A DNA stretch of 38,726 nt from the NCBI RefSeq assembly GCF_000154845.1, contig NZ_DS981468.1, positions 1-38,726 of the forward strand. Direction: 5' to 3'. Source of the stretch: Phocaeicola coprocola DSM 17136 (GTDB taxonomy: Bacteria > Bacteroidota > Bacteroidia > Bacteroidales > Bacteroidaceae). Shown here one piece after another: positions 25,193 through 33,685 of this stretch. Made by a program: the position numbers and the translations under genes. The stretch's first letter is position 1, and every line of letters begins with the position of its first letter. Under the pieces are notes generated by a model. The model was not told where the DNA came from and made no database searches. It saw only the letters and a list, made by a program, of their open reading frames with translations.

Positions 25193-26314
25193 TTATAAAA
25201 TATTCCTCATGGTATTCATTTTCTGCTGTGTCTCTTCCCATTCTGTTTCAACGGTAGAGGAGGGAAGTATTCCGCCTCCGGCATAGAATGTTGCGGTTTT
25301 ATCAGTAATATTCATACAGCGTAGATTGACATAAAGTGTTGTTTCACCTTGAGGATCTAGCCATCCGATAATTCCTGTATAATAAGCTCGGTTATATCCT
25401 TCGTTGTTCAAAATGAAGTGGTATGCTTCTTCTTTGGGAAGGCCGCATACTGCTGGAGTGGGGTGAAGCTCCTGTAAAATGTCACCTAAATGAGCTGTAT
25501 CTTTTAGTTCAAAATGAAAATCAGTTTTTAAATGTACTAATTGTCCGGCTCGTGCCGTATAAGGACCTTTTTCTTTTAATTTGTTTCCGAAGCGTTTTAC
25601 AGTTTGCCGGATGTATTCACTGACAAATGCCTGTTCGTTCTGATTCTTTTCACTCCATTCCGTAGGCATTATTTCACCTTGCATAGGCATAGTGCCTGCA
25701 AGAGCTACTGTATGCCATTCTGTATCTTGTCCGCTTAAAATAATTTCAGGAGTACTCCCTATCCAGGTTCCAGTCTGTGGAGTGTGACATAAAGAAATCA
25801 TCATACGTGGATAGTTATTACATGCACGTATAAATGCCGTAAGAGGAGAAAAATCTCCTTCTAATGCTTGAGTATAATTGCGTGACAGGACTAACTTTTT
25901 GAAAGTATTATCTTCTAGTGATGAAATGAAACGGGAGAAAACCTGTTCATATTTTTCTTTTGCTTCCTGAGCATTAGTACTTCTTTTTTCTTTTGAATTG
26001 AAGGATGAGGAAAATTCAAATGATATTGATGAGGCAAATGCTTCGAGAGACTGACTGATATTTTCCCATTCGTGTGCAACTTTATCCGGGCGTATAAGGA
26101 CTGCCGGATACTCTTCTGTTTGATGAAAAGGAGTCATGACAAATCCTCTTTTACCGTTTAAAGCTGCCGGGCTGTTTAGTACTTCTACATCTTCTTCTTC
26201 CTGTAAAACCAATATTGGCTCATCTGTCCAAGGCAGACGATATAGAGCAAAACTGAAAGGACTACGTGTAAGATTATCTATCAGCTTGTGAATTGTTGTT
26301 CCGGGAAGATTCAT
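25193..26314 (-). CDS. menF: Isochorismate synthase MenF, 373 aa
   Basis: A chorismate-binding enzyme and the committed step of menaquinone synthesis. Motifs are [74 protein letters not shown] and [11 protein letters not shown]. The N-terminus is short, as in other stand-alone isochorismate synthases. Its ATG overlaps the preceding thioesterase stop by 4 bp, so the two are translationally coupled. Confidence 0.94.
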   Translation of the reverse strand: MNLPGTTIHKLIDNLTRSPFSFALYRLPWTDEPILVLQEEEDVEVLNSPAALNGKRGFVMTPFHQTEEYPAVLIRPDKVAHEWENISQSLEAFASSISFEFSSSFNSKEKRSTNAQEAKEKYEQVFSRFISSLEDNTFKKLVLSRNYTQALEGDFSPLTAFIRACNNYPRMMISLCHTPQTGTWIGSTPEIILSGQDTEWHTVALAGTMPMQGEIMPTEWSEKNQNEQAFVSEYIRQTVKRFGNKLKEKGPYTARAGQLVHLKTDFHFELKDTAHLGDILQELHPTPAVCGLPKEEAYHFILNNEGYNRAYYTGIIGWLDPQGETTLYVNLRCMNITDKTATFYAGGGILPSSTVETEWEETQQKMNTMRNIL

Positions 26315-26730
26315 AATCGTTTTTTTACTATTAAATTAACAATGCGTGCAGTAGAAACTAATTTACCTTCAGGAGTGGTTATATCGACATTCCATACGTG
26401 TGAAGTACGTCCTCTGTGTACAAGTTTTCCCACAGCTTCGACGTAAGTACCTATTGGAACCATGTGTACATGGTTAGCACTTATCTGTATGCCGCAAGGC
26501 ATTTGTCCAGGTTCACATAAAGGGATTGAACCGTATCCTGCAACAGTTTCTGCTAATGCAAGAGAGGCTCCTCCATTTAAAATGTCTACAGGCTCACATG
26601 GGCGTGAAGTGCGTTCGTCGACAGGCATTGTTGCTTTTACATAACCTTCTTCAACGGAGATAAGTTGAATTCCGAGATTTTTTGCTAATGACTCCGGAAG
26701 TTCATAACATTTCTTTTCGCTCGTTTGCAT
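26311..26730 (-). CDS. Hotdog-fold thioesterase, probable DHNA-CoA thioesterase (MenI-type), 139 aa
   Basis: A PaaI/MenI-type single hotdog domain. The catalytic segment DILNGGASLALAETVAGYGS places Glu in the position of the general base of E. coli MenI, followed by GIQISANHVHMVPIG. As the first gene of the menaquinone operon, overlapping menF by 4 bp, it most likely releases 1,4-dihydroxy-2-naphthoate from its CoA ester. The frame is open to 26847, but a promoter box at 26755-26762 lies inside that extension, so ATG 26730 is preferred. Confidence 0.85.
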   Translation of the reverse strand: MQTSEKKCYELPESLAKNLGIQLISVEEGYVKATMPVDERTSRPCEPVDILNGGASLALAETVAGYGSIPLCEPGQMPCGIQISANHVHMVPIGTYVEAVGKLVHRGRTSHVWNVDITTPEGKLVSTARIVNLIVKKRL

Positions 26731-26754
26731 AAGTCTTATATTCGTAAACTTTTG

Positions 26755-26762
26755 CAAAGTTA
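26755..26762 (-). promoter_or_regulatory. -7 promoter box (TAACTTTG) of the menaquinone operon
   Basis: The minus strand reads TAACTTTG (TAnnTTTG), 24 bp before the thioesterase start at 26730. It is back-to-back with the MATE promoter at 26837, with about 75 bp between them. Confidence 0.65.
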
Positions 26763-26836
26763 CAATTTTCCATTCAAAAGCTGGAATAAGGTGTGAGAAA
26801 TTACCATATGTTAATCTTTCTGTCATGCCATTGTCG

Positions 26837-26844
26837 TACTTTTG
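26837..26844 (+). promoter_or_regulatory. -7 promoter box (TACTTTTG) of the MATE transporter gene
   Basis: Matches TAnnTTTG, 27 bp before the start codon at 26872. Confidence 0.6.
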
Positions 26845-26871
26845 CATCCGGATTCAAATATAAAATAATAT

Positions 26872-28218
26872 ATGAGAGATAGCATTGATTTTAAAACGAT
26901 GAATATACCGAAGCTTTTTCGGAAACTTCTTATTCCTACTGTATTAGGAATGATATTTAATGCGATATTTATTATAACAGATGGTATATTTGTAGGTAAA
27001 GGTATCGGAAGTGATGCGCTGGCTGCTGTTAATATTACGGCTCCCTTGTTTCTGATTAATACAGGAGTTGCTTTAATGTTTGGAATAGGTGCTTCAGTTG
27101 TTGCTTCTGTCCATTTATCACAAGGAAAAGCAAAGGTTGCACGTATTAATGTGACTCAGGCGATTATTGTATCATCTGTTTTATTATTGATTTATGCAAT
27201 AGGAATCGTTTCGAATGTAGAGCGAGTTGCTGTCTGGTTGGGAAGTTCTGAACGTTTATTGCCTTTGGCTGTGGAGTATATGTACTGGTTTGTTCCTTTT
27301 TTGGTCTTTAGTGCTTTACTCTGTTCTGGTATGTTTTTTGTCCGTTTGGATGGGGCACCTAATTATGCAATGGTGTGTAATATCATTCCTGCTATAATAA
27401 ATATTGTGCTGGATTATGTGTTTATCTTTATTCTTAAATGGGGAATGTTTGGTGCCGCTCTTGCTACTAGTTTGGGCTATATAGTTGGTGCTGTTATGAT
27501 CTTGGCTTATTTGTTTCATCCTGAAAGGATACTGCATGTATGTCGAGTAAAATTGAGTAAAAAGAGTTTGTATCTTACCATAAGAAATGTAGGATATATG
27601 TGTCGCTTGGGGTTTTCTTCTTTTTTATGTGAAACAGCTATTGCGACTATGATGTTTGTTGGAAATTATGTTTTTATCCGTTATTTAGGAGAAGATGGTG
27701 TAGCTGCATATAGTATTGCGTGTTATTTTTTCCCTATTGTTTTTATGGTTTATAATGCCATTGCCCAGTCTGCACAACCTATATTGAGCTATAATTATGG
27801 AGCAAAATGCACAGCTCGTGTTCGTGAAACGTTTCGTTTGGCACTGACTACTGCGATATTGTGCGGAGCTGGTGTTTTTTTGCTTACATGGATCTTTTCT
27901 CATCAGATTGTTGGCATGTTTCTTGATAGTTCTTATCCGGCATATAATATAGCAGTGAAAGGTTTGCCCTTATTTGCTTCGGGATTTGTATTCTTTGGAA
28001 TAAATATTGTTTCTATTGGGTATTTTCAGAGCCTAGAACGTGATTGTCCGGCGATGATCATAACATTGTTACGTGGTTTTGTTTTAATCCTTTTGTGTTT
28101 CTGGATTCTGCCGATTATTTGGGGATCCTGGGGAATTTGGCTGGCTGTTCCGATGTCGGAGTTATTGACTTTCTTATTGGTTTTGGTGATTTATTGGTTG
28201 GAGAATCGGAGAAATTAG
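26872..28218 (+). CDS. MATE-family multidrug/cation efflux transporter, 448 aa
   Basis: This is an inner-membrane antiporter with twelve predicted helices in two repeated halves. The N-terminal half has LLIPTVLGMIFNAIFIITDG and IFVGKGIGSDALAAVNITAP, typical of MATE. The second half repeats the pattern at FLCETAIATMMFVGNY and ...NAIAQSAQPILSYNYGA. The length is normal. It is followed after 39 bp by a Crp/Fnr gene on the same strand, a possible co-transcribed regulator. The substrate is not predictable. Confidence 0.93.
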   Translation: MRDSIDFKTMNIPKLFRKLLIPTVLGMIFNAIFIITDGIFVGKGIGSDALAAVNITAPLFLINTGVALMFGIGASVVASVHLSQGKAKVARINVTQAIIVSSVLLLIYAIGIVSNVERVAVWLGSSERLLPLAVEYMYWFVPFLVFSALLCSGMFFVRLDGAPNYAMVCNIIPAIINIVLDYVFIFILKWGMFGAALATSLGYIVGAVMILAYLFHPERILHVCRVKLSKKSLYLTIRNVGYMCRLGFSSFLCETAIATMMFVGNYVFIRYLGEDGVAAYSIACYFFPIVFMVYNAIAQSAQPILSYNYGAKCTARVRETFRLALTTAILCGAGVFLLTWIFSHQIVGMFLDSSYPAYNIAVKGLPLFASGFVFFGINIVSIGYFQSLERDCPAMIITLLRGFVLILLCFWILPIIWGSWGIWLAVPMSELLTFLLVLVIYWLENRRN

Positions 28219-28257
28219 TGAGGATTGTTACATTTGTACAAAGAAAATATAAAAGAT

Positions 28258-28839
28258 ATGGATTCATTTATAGAAAGATTTTGTGCAAAATATTATTTTC
28301 CTTATGCTGAAGGAAGACAATTGATTGAGGGTATGGAATATAAGACTTATCGTAAAGGTGATTGTCTGGTACGTGAGGGAGAACGTGACACGTCTTTCTA
28401 TATAATTGCTCGTGGTATTTGGCGAGGGCATTATTTACGTGATGGGCAGGAGGTATCTGTCTGGTTTGCTTCTGAAGGAGAAGCTTTATTTTCTACATGG
28501 GGATATGTCGATAATGCTGTTTCGAGAATAACTATTGAGGCAATGAGTGAAGCTGCATTGTATTGTATGCCAAAGCAGAAATTGGAAAAGTTGTTTGCTT
28601 CATCAGTTGATTTTGCCAATTTAGGAAGAAAACTTTTTGAGCGTGAATTTCTTAATGTAGAAACATGGCTTATTAATGGTGGGGCTTCCCAGGCTAGGGA
28701 ACGTTATTTGGCATTACTTGAAGATAACCCGGAGCTTCTCCGTCATGTCCCATTAAAATATATAGCTTCATATTTATATATAACCCCACAATCGTTGAGC
28801 CGTATTCGTGCTGAATTGGCTAAAAGTGGTAGGTGTTGA
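28258..28839 (+). CDS. Crp/Fnr-family transcriptional regulator, 193 aa
   Basis: The N-terminal cyclic-nucleotide-binding-type beta-roll spans about 20-115 (YRKGDCLVREGERDTSFYII, then GIWRGHYLRDGQEVS). The C-terminal HTH is LKYIASYLYITPQSLSRIRAEL, the usual Bacteroidetes form. The Arg/Ser phosphate-binding motif of true cAMP binders is not evident, so the ligand is unknown. The frame is open from 28225, but ATG 28258 has an AAAGA ribosome site and begins the normal domain. Confidence 0.88.
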   Translation: MDSFIERFCAKYYFPYAEGRQLIEGMEYKTYRKGDCLVREGERDTSFYIIARGIWRGHYLRDGQEVSVWFASEGEALFSTWGYVDNAVSRITIEAMSEAALYCMPKQKLEKLFASSVDFANLGRKLFEREFLNVETWLINGGASQARERYLALLEDNPELLRHVPLKYIASYLYITPQSLSRIRAELAKSGRC

Positions 28840-28864
28840 TTTTACTTTTGTATGTGAATTAAGT

Positions 28865-29767
28865 TTATTTGTTGGAGATGTTCTTTTCTGAAGCTAGATG
28901 GTGATATACAATTTCCGAAATTTTTGCTATGATTTTTTCAGTATCAGCCATACTTTCTTTTGAATCTTTGACCAATACTGCTATTGTGTAGCGTTTTCCG
29001 TCTGGAAGAAGAATAAAACCAACATCATTGATACCAATTAATTCTCCCTGCACGTTCCGGTCGGAAGTTCCTGTTTTGTGACCTATTCGTGCTGTAGTAT
29101 CCAACAAAGGAGCTGGTAACCTGTTAGTACCGGTTTGACAATTAAGCATTGTTTCTTTGAGGAAGTTTTGATATTCGGTTGGAAATAATTCTTTTGAAAA
29201 TAACATATCGGTTAGGGAAGCTATTTCCAAAGGGGTACTCCAGTTCTCATAACAAGCTGCCAAATCCTTATGCATGTCATCTTCTGTCTTTGATATGGAA
29301 AAATTATTAATCCCCAAAGAACGTATATAGGAATCCGTATACAATACGCCGCCGGTATAATTGAATAATATATCGCAAGCATTATTATCACTCTTTTGAA
29401 TGGTATAATCTAATAACTGATCTATGGGCATGTAAATGTTTCCTCCCGGATATTTATCGCGTAAAGGGCTGTAAGTATCATCAAGCAGTGCTTCTTTAGG
29501 TATAAATATCTTGGTGGAAAGCGGTTGGTTATGTTGGTGCAGATAATGGAGTACAGCTAAAGCTTGAGGATATTTCATGACACTCATCAATGGATAATGA
29601 CACTCATTATTTACAGTTATGGTATCTTTCCCGTTAATGATTATTGCTACTCCAACCTGTGCAGGGACGTTTTCAATCGATTTTTTGATTTTTGATTCTA
29701 ATAAAACTTCTTGTGCCTGTATCAGAGAGGTAGATAATATGAAAAGGAATAATATTAAAAAACGCAT
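28865..29767 (-). CDS. Class A beta-lactamase (subclass A2, CblA/CepA/CfxA-like), 300 aa
   Basis: A secreted serine beta-lactamase expected to hydrolyse penicillins or cephalosporins. A signal peptide ends near residue 18 (SLIQA). The catalytic motifs are complete: S62-V-M-K65 (SxxK), S126-D-N128 (SDN), Glu162 in the TEDDM omega-loop segment, and K231-T-G (KTG). The segments IQKSDNNACDILFNYTGG and ENWSTP resemble Bacteroides CblA more than CfxA, but this is from memory and not an alignment. Its own promoter (29794-29824) is intact. An IS1380-type element starts about 85 bp upstream of the start codon and may add an outward promoter. Confidence 0.92.
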   Translation of the reverse strand: MRFLILFLFILSTSLIQAQEVLLESKIKKSIENVPAQVGVAIIINGKDTITVNNECHYPLMSVMKYPQALAVLHYLHQHNQPLSTKIFIPKEALLDDTYSPLRDKYPGGNIYMPIDQLLDYTIQKSDNNACDILFNYTGGVLYTDSYIRSLGINNFSISKTEDDMHKDLAACYENWSTPLEIASLTDMLFSKELFPTEYQNFLKETMLNCQTGTNRLPAPLLDTTARIGHKTGTSDRNVQGELIGINDVGFILLPDGKRYTIAVLVKDSKESMADTEKIIAKISEIVYHHLASEKNISNK

Positions 29768-29793
29768 AATTGGTATATGATAAATGTTGGATA

Positions 29794-29824
29794 CAAAGAT
29801 AAGATATTTTCCTTAATTCCGCAA
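29794..29824 (-). promoter_or_regulatory. Native promoter of the beta-lactamase gene
   Basis: On the minus strand a TTG at -33 (29824-29822) is followed after 20 bp by TATCTTTG (29801-29794). Both elements and the spacing fit the Bacteroides consensus. It lies between the IS end and the gene, so the IS did not disrupt it. Confidence 0.75.
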
Positions 29825-29946
29825 CATAATTGATAATTATTTTTATAAGTTCCTGAGCAACATTTTGTTGCCCAGGTTTTTGCCATGTCAGCGTTTTCAC
29901 TTACCTTAGTGTTGCGAATCCAAAGACAAAGAAAACCGCAACAGGC

Positions 29947-31233
29947 ATGGCAAAGGTAGCAATAAAATCCGAAAGACTCACTCCTTTTGGAGGCATATTT
30001 CCAATCATGGAGCAATTTACCTCCCTTCTCTCCTCTACAATTGACTCAACACTTGGGTTGAGATGCAAACTCTATGGTTATCAATACAGCGAAATCATCC
30101 GCTCCCTCCTATGCGTTTACTTCTGCGGCGGTTCTTGCGTTGAGGATGTCACCGCCCACTTAATGAGTCATCTTTCCCTTCACCCCACACTCCGCACCTG
30201 TAGCGCCGACACCATCCTTAGGGCAATAAACGAACTGACCCGGGAAAACATCTCATACACGTCTGATGCCGGAAAGTCCTATGATTTCAATACGGCAGAC
30301 ACACTCAACACATTGCTCCTGAATTGCCTGTTGTCCACAGGGCAGTTGAAAGAGGGCGGGGAGTATGACGTTGACTTTGACCACCAGTTCATTGAGGCGG
30401 AGAAGTACGATGCAAAGCCCACGTACAAGAAATTTCTTGGTTACAGGTCCGGTGTGGCCGTTATCGGCGACATGATTGTCGGCATAGAGAACAGCGACGG
30501 CAACACCAATGTACGCTTTCACCAGAAGGACACGCTAAAGAGGATTTTGGAGAGACTTGAAGAGAAGAAGCTGACAGTCAAACGCTTCAGGGCCGACTGC
30601 GGCTCATGCTCTGAAGACATTGTGGATGAGGTCAGGAAGCATTGCAGGACATTCTACATACGCGCCAACCGCTGCTGCTCGCTCTATGATGACATCTTCG
30701 CGCTCAGAGGGTGGAAGAAGGAAGAGATAAACGGCATCGTGTTTGAGTTGAACTCCATTCTCGTTGAGAAGTGGAAGGGCAAACCGTATCGCCTGGTAAT
30801 CCAGAGACAGAGACGCATGGGCAGTGGACCGGACCTGTGGGAGGGGGAATATACATACCGCTGCATCCTGACCAACGATTACGAATCATCCATGAGGGAC
30901 ATCGTGGAGTTCTATAACATGCGCGGTGGCAAGGAACGCGTCTTTGATGACATGAACAATGGGTTTGGATGGGACAGACTGCCTAAATCCTTCATGGCGG
31001 AAAATACCGTGTTCCTGCTCCTGACGGCACTGATACGCAATTTCTACAAGGCCATCATGCAAAGGATTGAAGTGAAGAAGTTCGGGCTCAAGGAAACCAG
31101 CCGTATCAAGACGTTTGTCTTCAAATTCATTTCAGTACCTGCCAAGTGGATTAAGACCGCAAGGCAATGTGTGCTGAATATCTACACCGACAACCATGCA
31201 TATGCAGAAGCCTTCAAAACTTCTTCCGGATGA
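29947..31233 (+). CDS. IS1380-family transposase, 428 aa
   Basis: A DDE transposase. The N-terminus (KVAIKSERLTPFGGIFPIMEQ) and the following STLGLRCKLYGYQYSEIIRSLL match the Bacteroides IS1380 group (IS612/IS942-like). DVDFDHQFIEAEKYDAKPTY carries the first acidic residue, KRFRADCGSCSEDI the second, and YNMRGGKERVFDDMNNGFG the C-terminal Glu region. The length is normal, so the gene may be intact, although the element seems to lack its right terminal repeat and could not transpose by itself in that case. Codon use and GC content differ clearly from neighbours. Confidence 0.85.
   Translation: MAKVAIKSERLTPFGGIFPIMEQFTSLLSSTIDSTLGLRCKLYGYQYSEIIRSLLCVYFCGGSCVEDVTAHLMSHLSLHPTLRTCSADTILRAINELTRENISYTSDAGKSYDFNTADTLNTLLLNCLLSTGQLKEGGEYDVDFDHQFIEAEKYDAKPTYKKFLGYRSGVAVIGDMIVGIENSDGNTNVRFHQKDTLKRILERLEEKKLTVKRFRADCGSCSEDIVDEVRKHCRTFYIRANRCCSLYDDIFALRGWKKEEINGIVFELNSILVEKWKGKPYRLVIQRQRRMGSGPDLWEGEYTYRCILTNDYESSMRDIVEFYNMRGGKERVFDDMNNGFGWDRLPKSFMAENTVFLLLTALIRNFYKAIMQRIEVKKFGLKETSRIKTFVFKFISVPAKWIKTARQCVLNIYTDNHAYAEAFKTSSG
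29951..29958 (-). promoter_or_regulatory. Candidate outward promoter in the IS facing the beta-lactamase gene
   Basis: The minus strand reads TACCTTTG (TAnnTTTG), about 100 bp inside the IS and 184 bp from the beta-lactamase start. The -33 region is poor. The hairpin at 29852-29876 lies between it and the gene and could block part of the transcription. Confidence 0.4.
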
Positions 31234-31402
31234 TTTACATCACTTGATGGCCACTGATTGCGTATTGCCTCAAGTCGCTTTATGGGGTAAGGGGATGGTA
31301 TGCGCATTGAAACGGACGCGAGGACTTAATGGTTATCTTACGAATCAAAAGTCCATTTCTCTTTATGTAGGTAGCACTTCGGGAATGGAGTTGCGGATTT
31401 AA
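31234..31402 (+). pseudogene. 3' remnant of an unidentified gene cut by the IS
   Basis: An open frame runs out of the IS and continues for about 55 codons (DDLHHLMATDCVLPQVALW... ending SISLYVGSTSGMELRI). It has ordinary codon use for the region but no start of its own beyond IS sequence. I do not recognise the family. It looks like the C-terminal end of a larger protein whose 5' part was removed together with the right end of the IS. A chance frame cannot be excluded. Confidence 0.5.
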
Positions 31403-31478
31403 GGATTTTGTGGCAATAGCGTTTCTATTTTAAAAAGCTTTTATTTTTGCATTTGTAGAAGTAAATTGAATTACAATT

Positions 31479-32375
31479 ATGACCGATTATATTCTTATAA
31501 CTTCAGTTACCGCAGAAAAGCTGTTTGGCATATTTGAAGAATCCGTGCGTGAAACTTGTGCTAAGGATTATTCAGCTGTTCAAATAGATGCATGGATAGC
31601 ACGTGCAACTCCTGCACGTTGGCAGCAACTTCTATCGGGAGATTTACATTTTATAGCAGCAGTTAATCAAACTTCAGGTGAATTGGCAGGTTTTGCATCG
31701 ATTAATCCTGACGGATATCTGCATAGTATGTTTGTGCGCCCCAGATATCAGAAGAAAGGCATTGCTTCCTTCATGCTTCATGCCTTGGAGGATTGGGTAA
31801 TGCGTTTTCAGGCTTCTGATATCTATTCGGATGTTAGCATTACTGCATTACCTTTCTTCTTATCTCAGGGATTTTCTATAGAACGGGAACAGACTGTGGT
31901 GGTAAATGGAGTAAAGATGTCAAATTTTCTAATGAGGAAACCCTTGATATGTCAGCCTTCTGAGACAGATTATGACGAATTGCTATGTGTTTGGGAGGAA
32001 GCTGTCCGAAGTACACATCATTTTCTTTCCGAAGAGGATATACAGTATTATAAACCTTTAGTTCGGATAATTTATCTTCCGGGAGTAGATTTATATTGTT
32101 TTCGTAATCGGGAAAGGAGAATAACGGCTTTTATGGGGTTAAGTAATGAGATGATTGAGATGCTTTTTGTTGCTCCACAAGAACAAGGGAAGGGATTGGG
32201 AAGTCGGTTAATTGATTTTGCCATAAAAGAAAAAGGTATTTATAAAATTGATGTAAACGAGCAAAATACAATAGCTTCTAGATTTTATCAACATAAGGGT
32301 TTTAAGATTGTTTCTCGTGATGCATTTGATGCAGCAGGGAAGCCATATCCAGTTTTGCATTTAGAAATGAAATAG
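31479..32375 (+). CDS. Tandem double-GNAT N-acetyltransferase, 298 aa
   Basis: Two GCN5-related acetyltransferase domains are fused. The first (about 1-150) has the acetyl-CoA loop FVRPRYQKKGIASFML. The second (about 158-298) has FVAPQEQGKGLGSRLIDFA and ends with NTIASRFYQHKGFKIVSRD. Both carry the Q/RxxGxG/A pattern, so both could bind acetyl-CoA. The start is 76 bp after the truncated gene. A Nudix gene follows by 1 bp, so the two are co-transcribed. The substrate is unknown. Confidence 0.88.
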   Translation: MTDYILITSVTAEKLFGIFEESVRETCAKDYSAVQIDAWIARATPARWQQLLSGDLHFIAAVNQTSGELAGFASINPDGYLHSMFVRPRYQKKGIASFMLHALEDWVMRFQASDIYSDVSITALPFFLSQGFSIEREQTVVVNGVKMSNFLMRKPLICQPSETDYDELLCVWEEAVRSTHHFLSEEDIQYYKPLVRIIYLPGVDLYCFRNRERRITAFMGLSNEMIEMLFVAPQEQGKGLGSRLIDFAIKEKGIYKIDVNEQNTIASRFYQHKGFKIVSRDAFDAAGKPYPVLHLEMK

Positions 32376-32376
32376 T

Positions 32377-32931
32377 ATGGAAAATAATGATAGAAAATGG
32401 GAAGTTCTCCATAGCGAATATCTCATTCAACGTCCGTGGTTGACGGCACGTCGTGATTGTGTCCGATTGCCTAACGGAGTAGAAAATGATGAGTATTATG
32501 TATTGGAATATCCTGATTGGGTGAATGTGATTGCCATTACGGCAGAAGGTAAGTTTTTAATGGAACGTCAGTACCGGCATGGGCTTCAATGGACCGGATA
32601 TGAAATTTGCGCTGGCGTGTGTGAGAAGGGAGAAGAACCTTTGGAATCAGCAAAAAGGGAGTTATATGAAGAAACGGGGTACGCAGGAGGTGAATGGAAG
32701 CATTTTATGATACTCTCTGCCAATACTAGTACAATGAATAATGTTTGCCATTGTTTTTTGGCTGAAGGAGTTGAACGTATTTCGACTCAGCACCTTGAGC
32801 CCACTGAAGATATAAGCATTCATTTACTTTCTACAGATGAAGTCCGTGCATTACTGCTGAATGATGAGATTCGTCAGGCACTTATGGCTGCACCATTATG
32901 GAAGTTGTTCGCCGAAAGAAAACTGTTATAA
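32377..32931 (+). CDS. Nudix hydrolase (ADP-ribose pyrophosphatase-like), 184 aa
   Basis: It hydrolyses nucleoside diphosphates linked to another group. The Nudix box GX5EX7REUXEEXGU is complete in GVCEKGEEPLESAK-RELYEETGY. The preceding FLMERQYRHGLQWTGYEICA is typical of ADP-sugar pyrophosphatases. The gene starts 1 bp after the double-GNAT stop. Confidence 0.9.
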   Translation: MENNDRKWEVLHSEYLIQRPWLTARRDCVRLPNGVENDEYYVLEYPDWVNVIAITAEGKFLMERQYRHGLQWTGYEICAGVCEKGEEPLESAKRELYEETGYAGGEWKHFMILSANTSTMNNVCHCFLAEGVERISTQHLEPTEDISIHLLSTDEVRALLLNDEIRQALMAAPLWKLFAERKLL

Positions 32932-32941
32932 GATAGCTTGA

Positions 32942-33448
32942 TCAGGAGTGGGAGGTGTTGTGTCTTTGATAGGCAATACGGGGTGTTCCGTTTGCTACAT
33001 AGATTATCCCGCAGCGTATGAAACCATGCTTCTCTAAAAGGTTTTGCATTATTTTATTATCCGCATGCGTGTCAACTCTAAGATTGGGAGTTTGTTTCTC
33101 ACACCAGTTTATGCATGCTTCGAATATACCTCGACAGCTACCATCTGAAGCAATACGGTGGATAACCCAATAAGGATCATTATCCAGCCAATCTCCTTCG
33201 TCTATGCGGGAGTATGTCGGATCGGGTCCTTGGATAAAACAGAATGTTCCTGCGACAGATTCTTGTTCGTTTATGCAAACGTAGCAATGCCCTGAGTTGA
33301 TTTCGTGCATTATTAATTCACGTTGTGGATATCCATTGATCCACTGGTTGGCATTTCCAGTAGATTGCATAAAGCGTCGCGCGGTATCAAAAATACCCAT
33401 AAGTTTATTTAAATCGGAAAGTGTCGCCAAACGTATTTTTATTTTCAT
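32942..33448 (-). CDS. GNAT-family N-acetyltransferase, 168 aa
   Basis: A single GNAT domain. The N-terminal IRLATLSDLNKLMGIFDTAR and the central HRIASDGSCRGIFEACINWCE (acetyl-CoA-binding turn) are typical, as is MQNLLEKHGFIRCGIIY. In the loop, the usual Q/RGxGxG is degenerate (SDGSCRG), as seen in several Bacteroides members. It converges on the Nudix gene with 10 bp between stops. Confidence 0.85.
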   Translation of the reverse strand: MKIKIRLATLSDLNKLMGIFDTARRFMQSTGNANQWINGYPQRELIMHEINSGHCYVCINEQESVAGTFCFIQGPDPTYSRIDEGDWLDNDPYWVIHRIASDGSCRGIFEACINWCEKQTPNLRVDTHADNKIMQNLLEKHGFIRCGIIYVANGTPRIAYQRHNTSHS

Positions 33449-33529
33449 GGTGGTGCCTTTATAGTTAACTGAAAATAGTTTTTTATAATATAAGGGGCAT
33501 AAAATATTTTAGTTTCCGAAATCTTGTTA

Positions 33530-33537
33530 TATCTTTG
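33530..33537 (+). promoter_or_regulatory. -7 promoter box (TATCTTTG) of tRNA-Ala
   Basis: Exact TAnnTTTG, 14 bp before the mature 5' end of the tRNA. This implies a very short leader. Confidence 0.7.
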
Positions 33538-33551
33538 TCTTCAAATAATAA

Positions 33552-33625
33552 GGGGCATTAGCTCATCTGGCTAGAGCGTTTGACTGGCAGTCAAAAGGTG
33601 GCAGGTTCGAGTCCTGTATGCTCCA
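33552..33625 (+). tRNA. tRNA-Ala (anticodon GGC)
   Basis: A complete cloverleaf of 74 nt: acceptor GGGGCAT/ATGCTCC, D-stem GCTC/GAGC, anticodon stem TTTGA/TCAAA with loop CTGGCAG (anticodon GGC), and T-arm GCAGG-TTCGAGT-CCTGT. The acceptor contains the G3-U70 pair that marks alanine tRNAs. The discriminator is A; the terminal CCA is not encoded. Confidence 0.97.
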
Positions 33626-33685
33626 CTTCTTTTTATTTAATTACACCAGTTCCCATTATTAAGAACTTCTTTTTATATTTTGTTT

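Larger units (their letters stand above)
29852..31233 (+). mobile_element. IS1380-family insertion sequence; right terminal repeat not found
   Basis: The element is clearly GC-richer than its surroundings. Its left end begins near 29852 with CCTGAGCAACATTTTGTTGC, which forms a near-palindrome with the following bases (CCTGAGCAAC/GTTGCCCAGG). No inverted counterpart is visible after the transposase stop at 31233. The sequence passes directly into AT-richer, unrelated coding-like DNA. The right end is therefore lost or rearranged, and the boundary at 31233 is approximate. Confidence 0.75.

Noticed and set aside
29794..29852. Replacement of the beta-lactamase promoter by the IS
   Set aside because: A well-formed native promoter with correct spacing lies between the IS end and the gene, so the IS can only add to it.
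33490..33558. Repeat of ATAAGGGGCAT upstream of and at the 5' end of tRNA-Ala, possibly an integration scar
   Set aside because: Only 11 bp and at the 5' end; integration duplicates usually the 3' part of tRNA genes, and no integrase or island is nearby.
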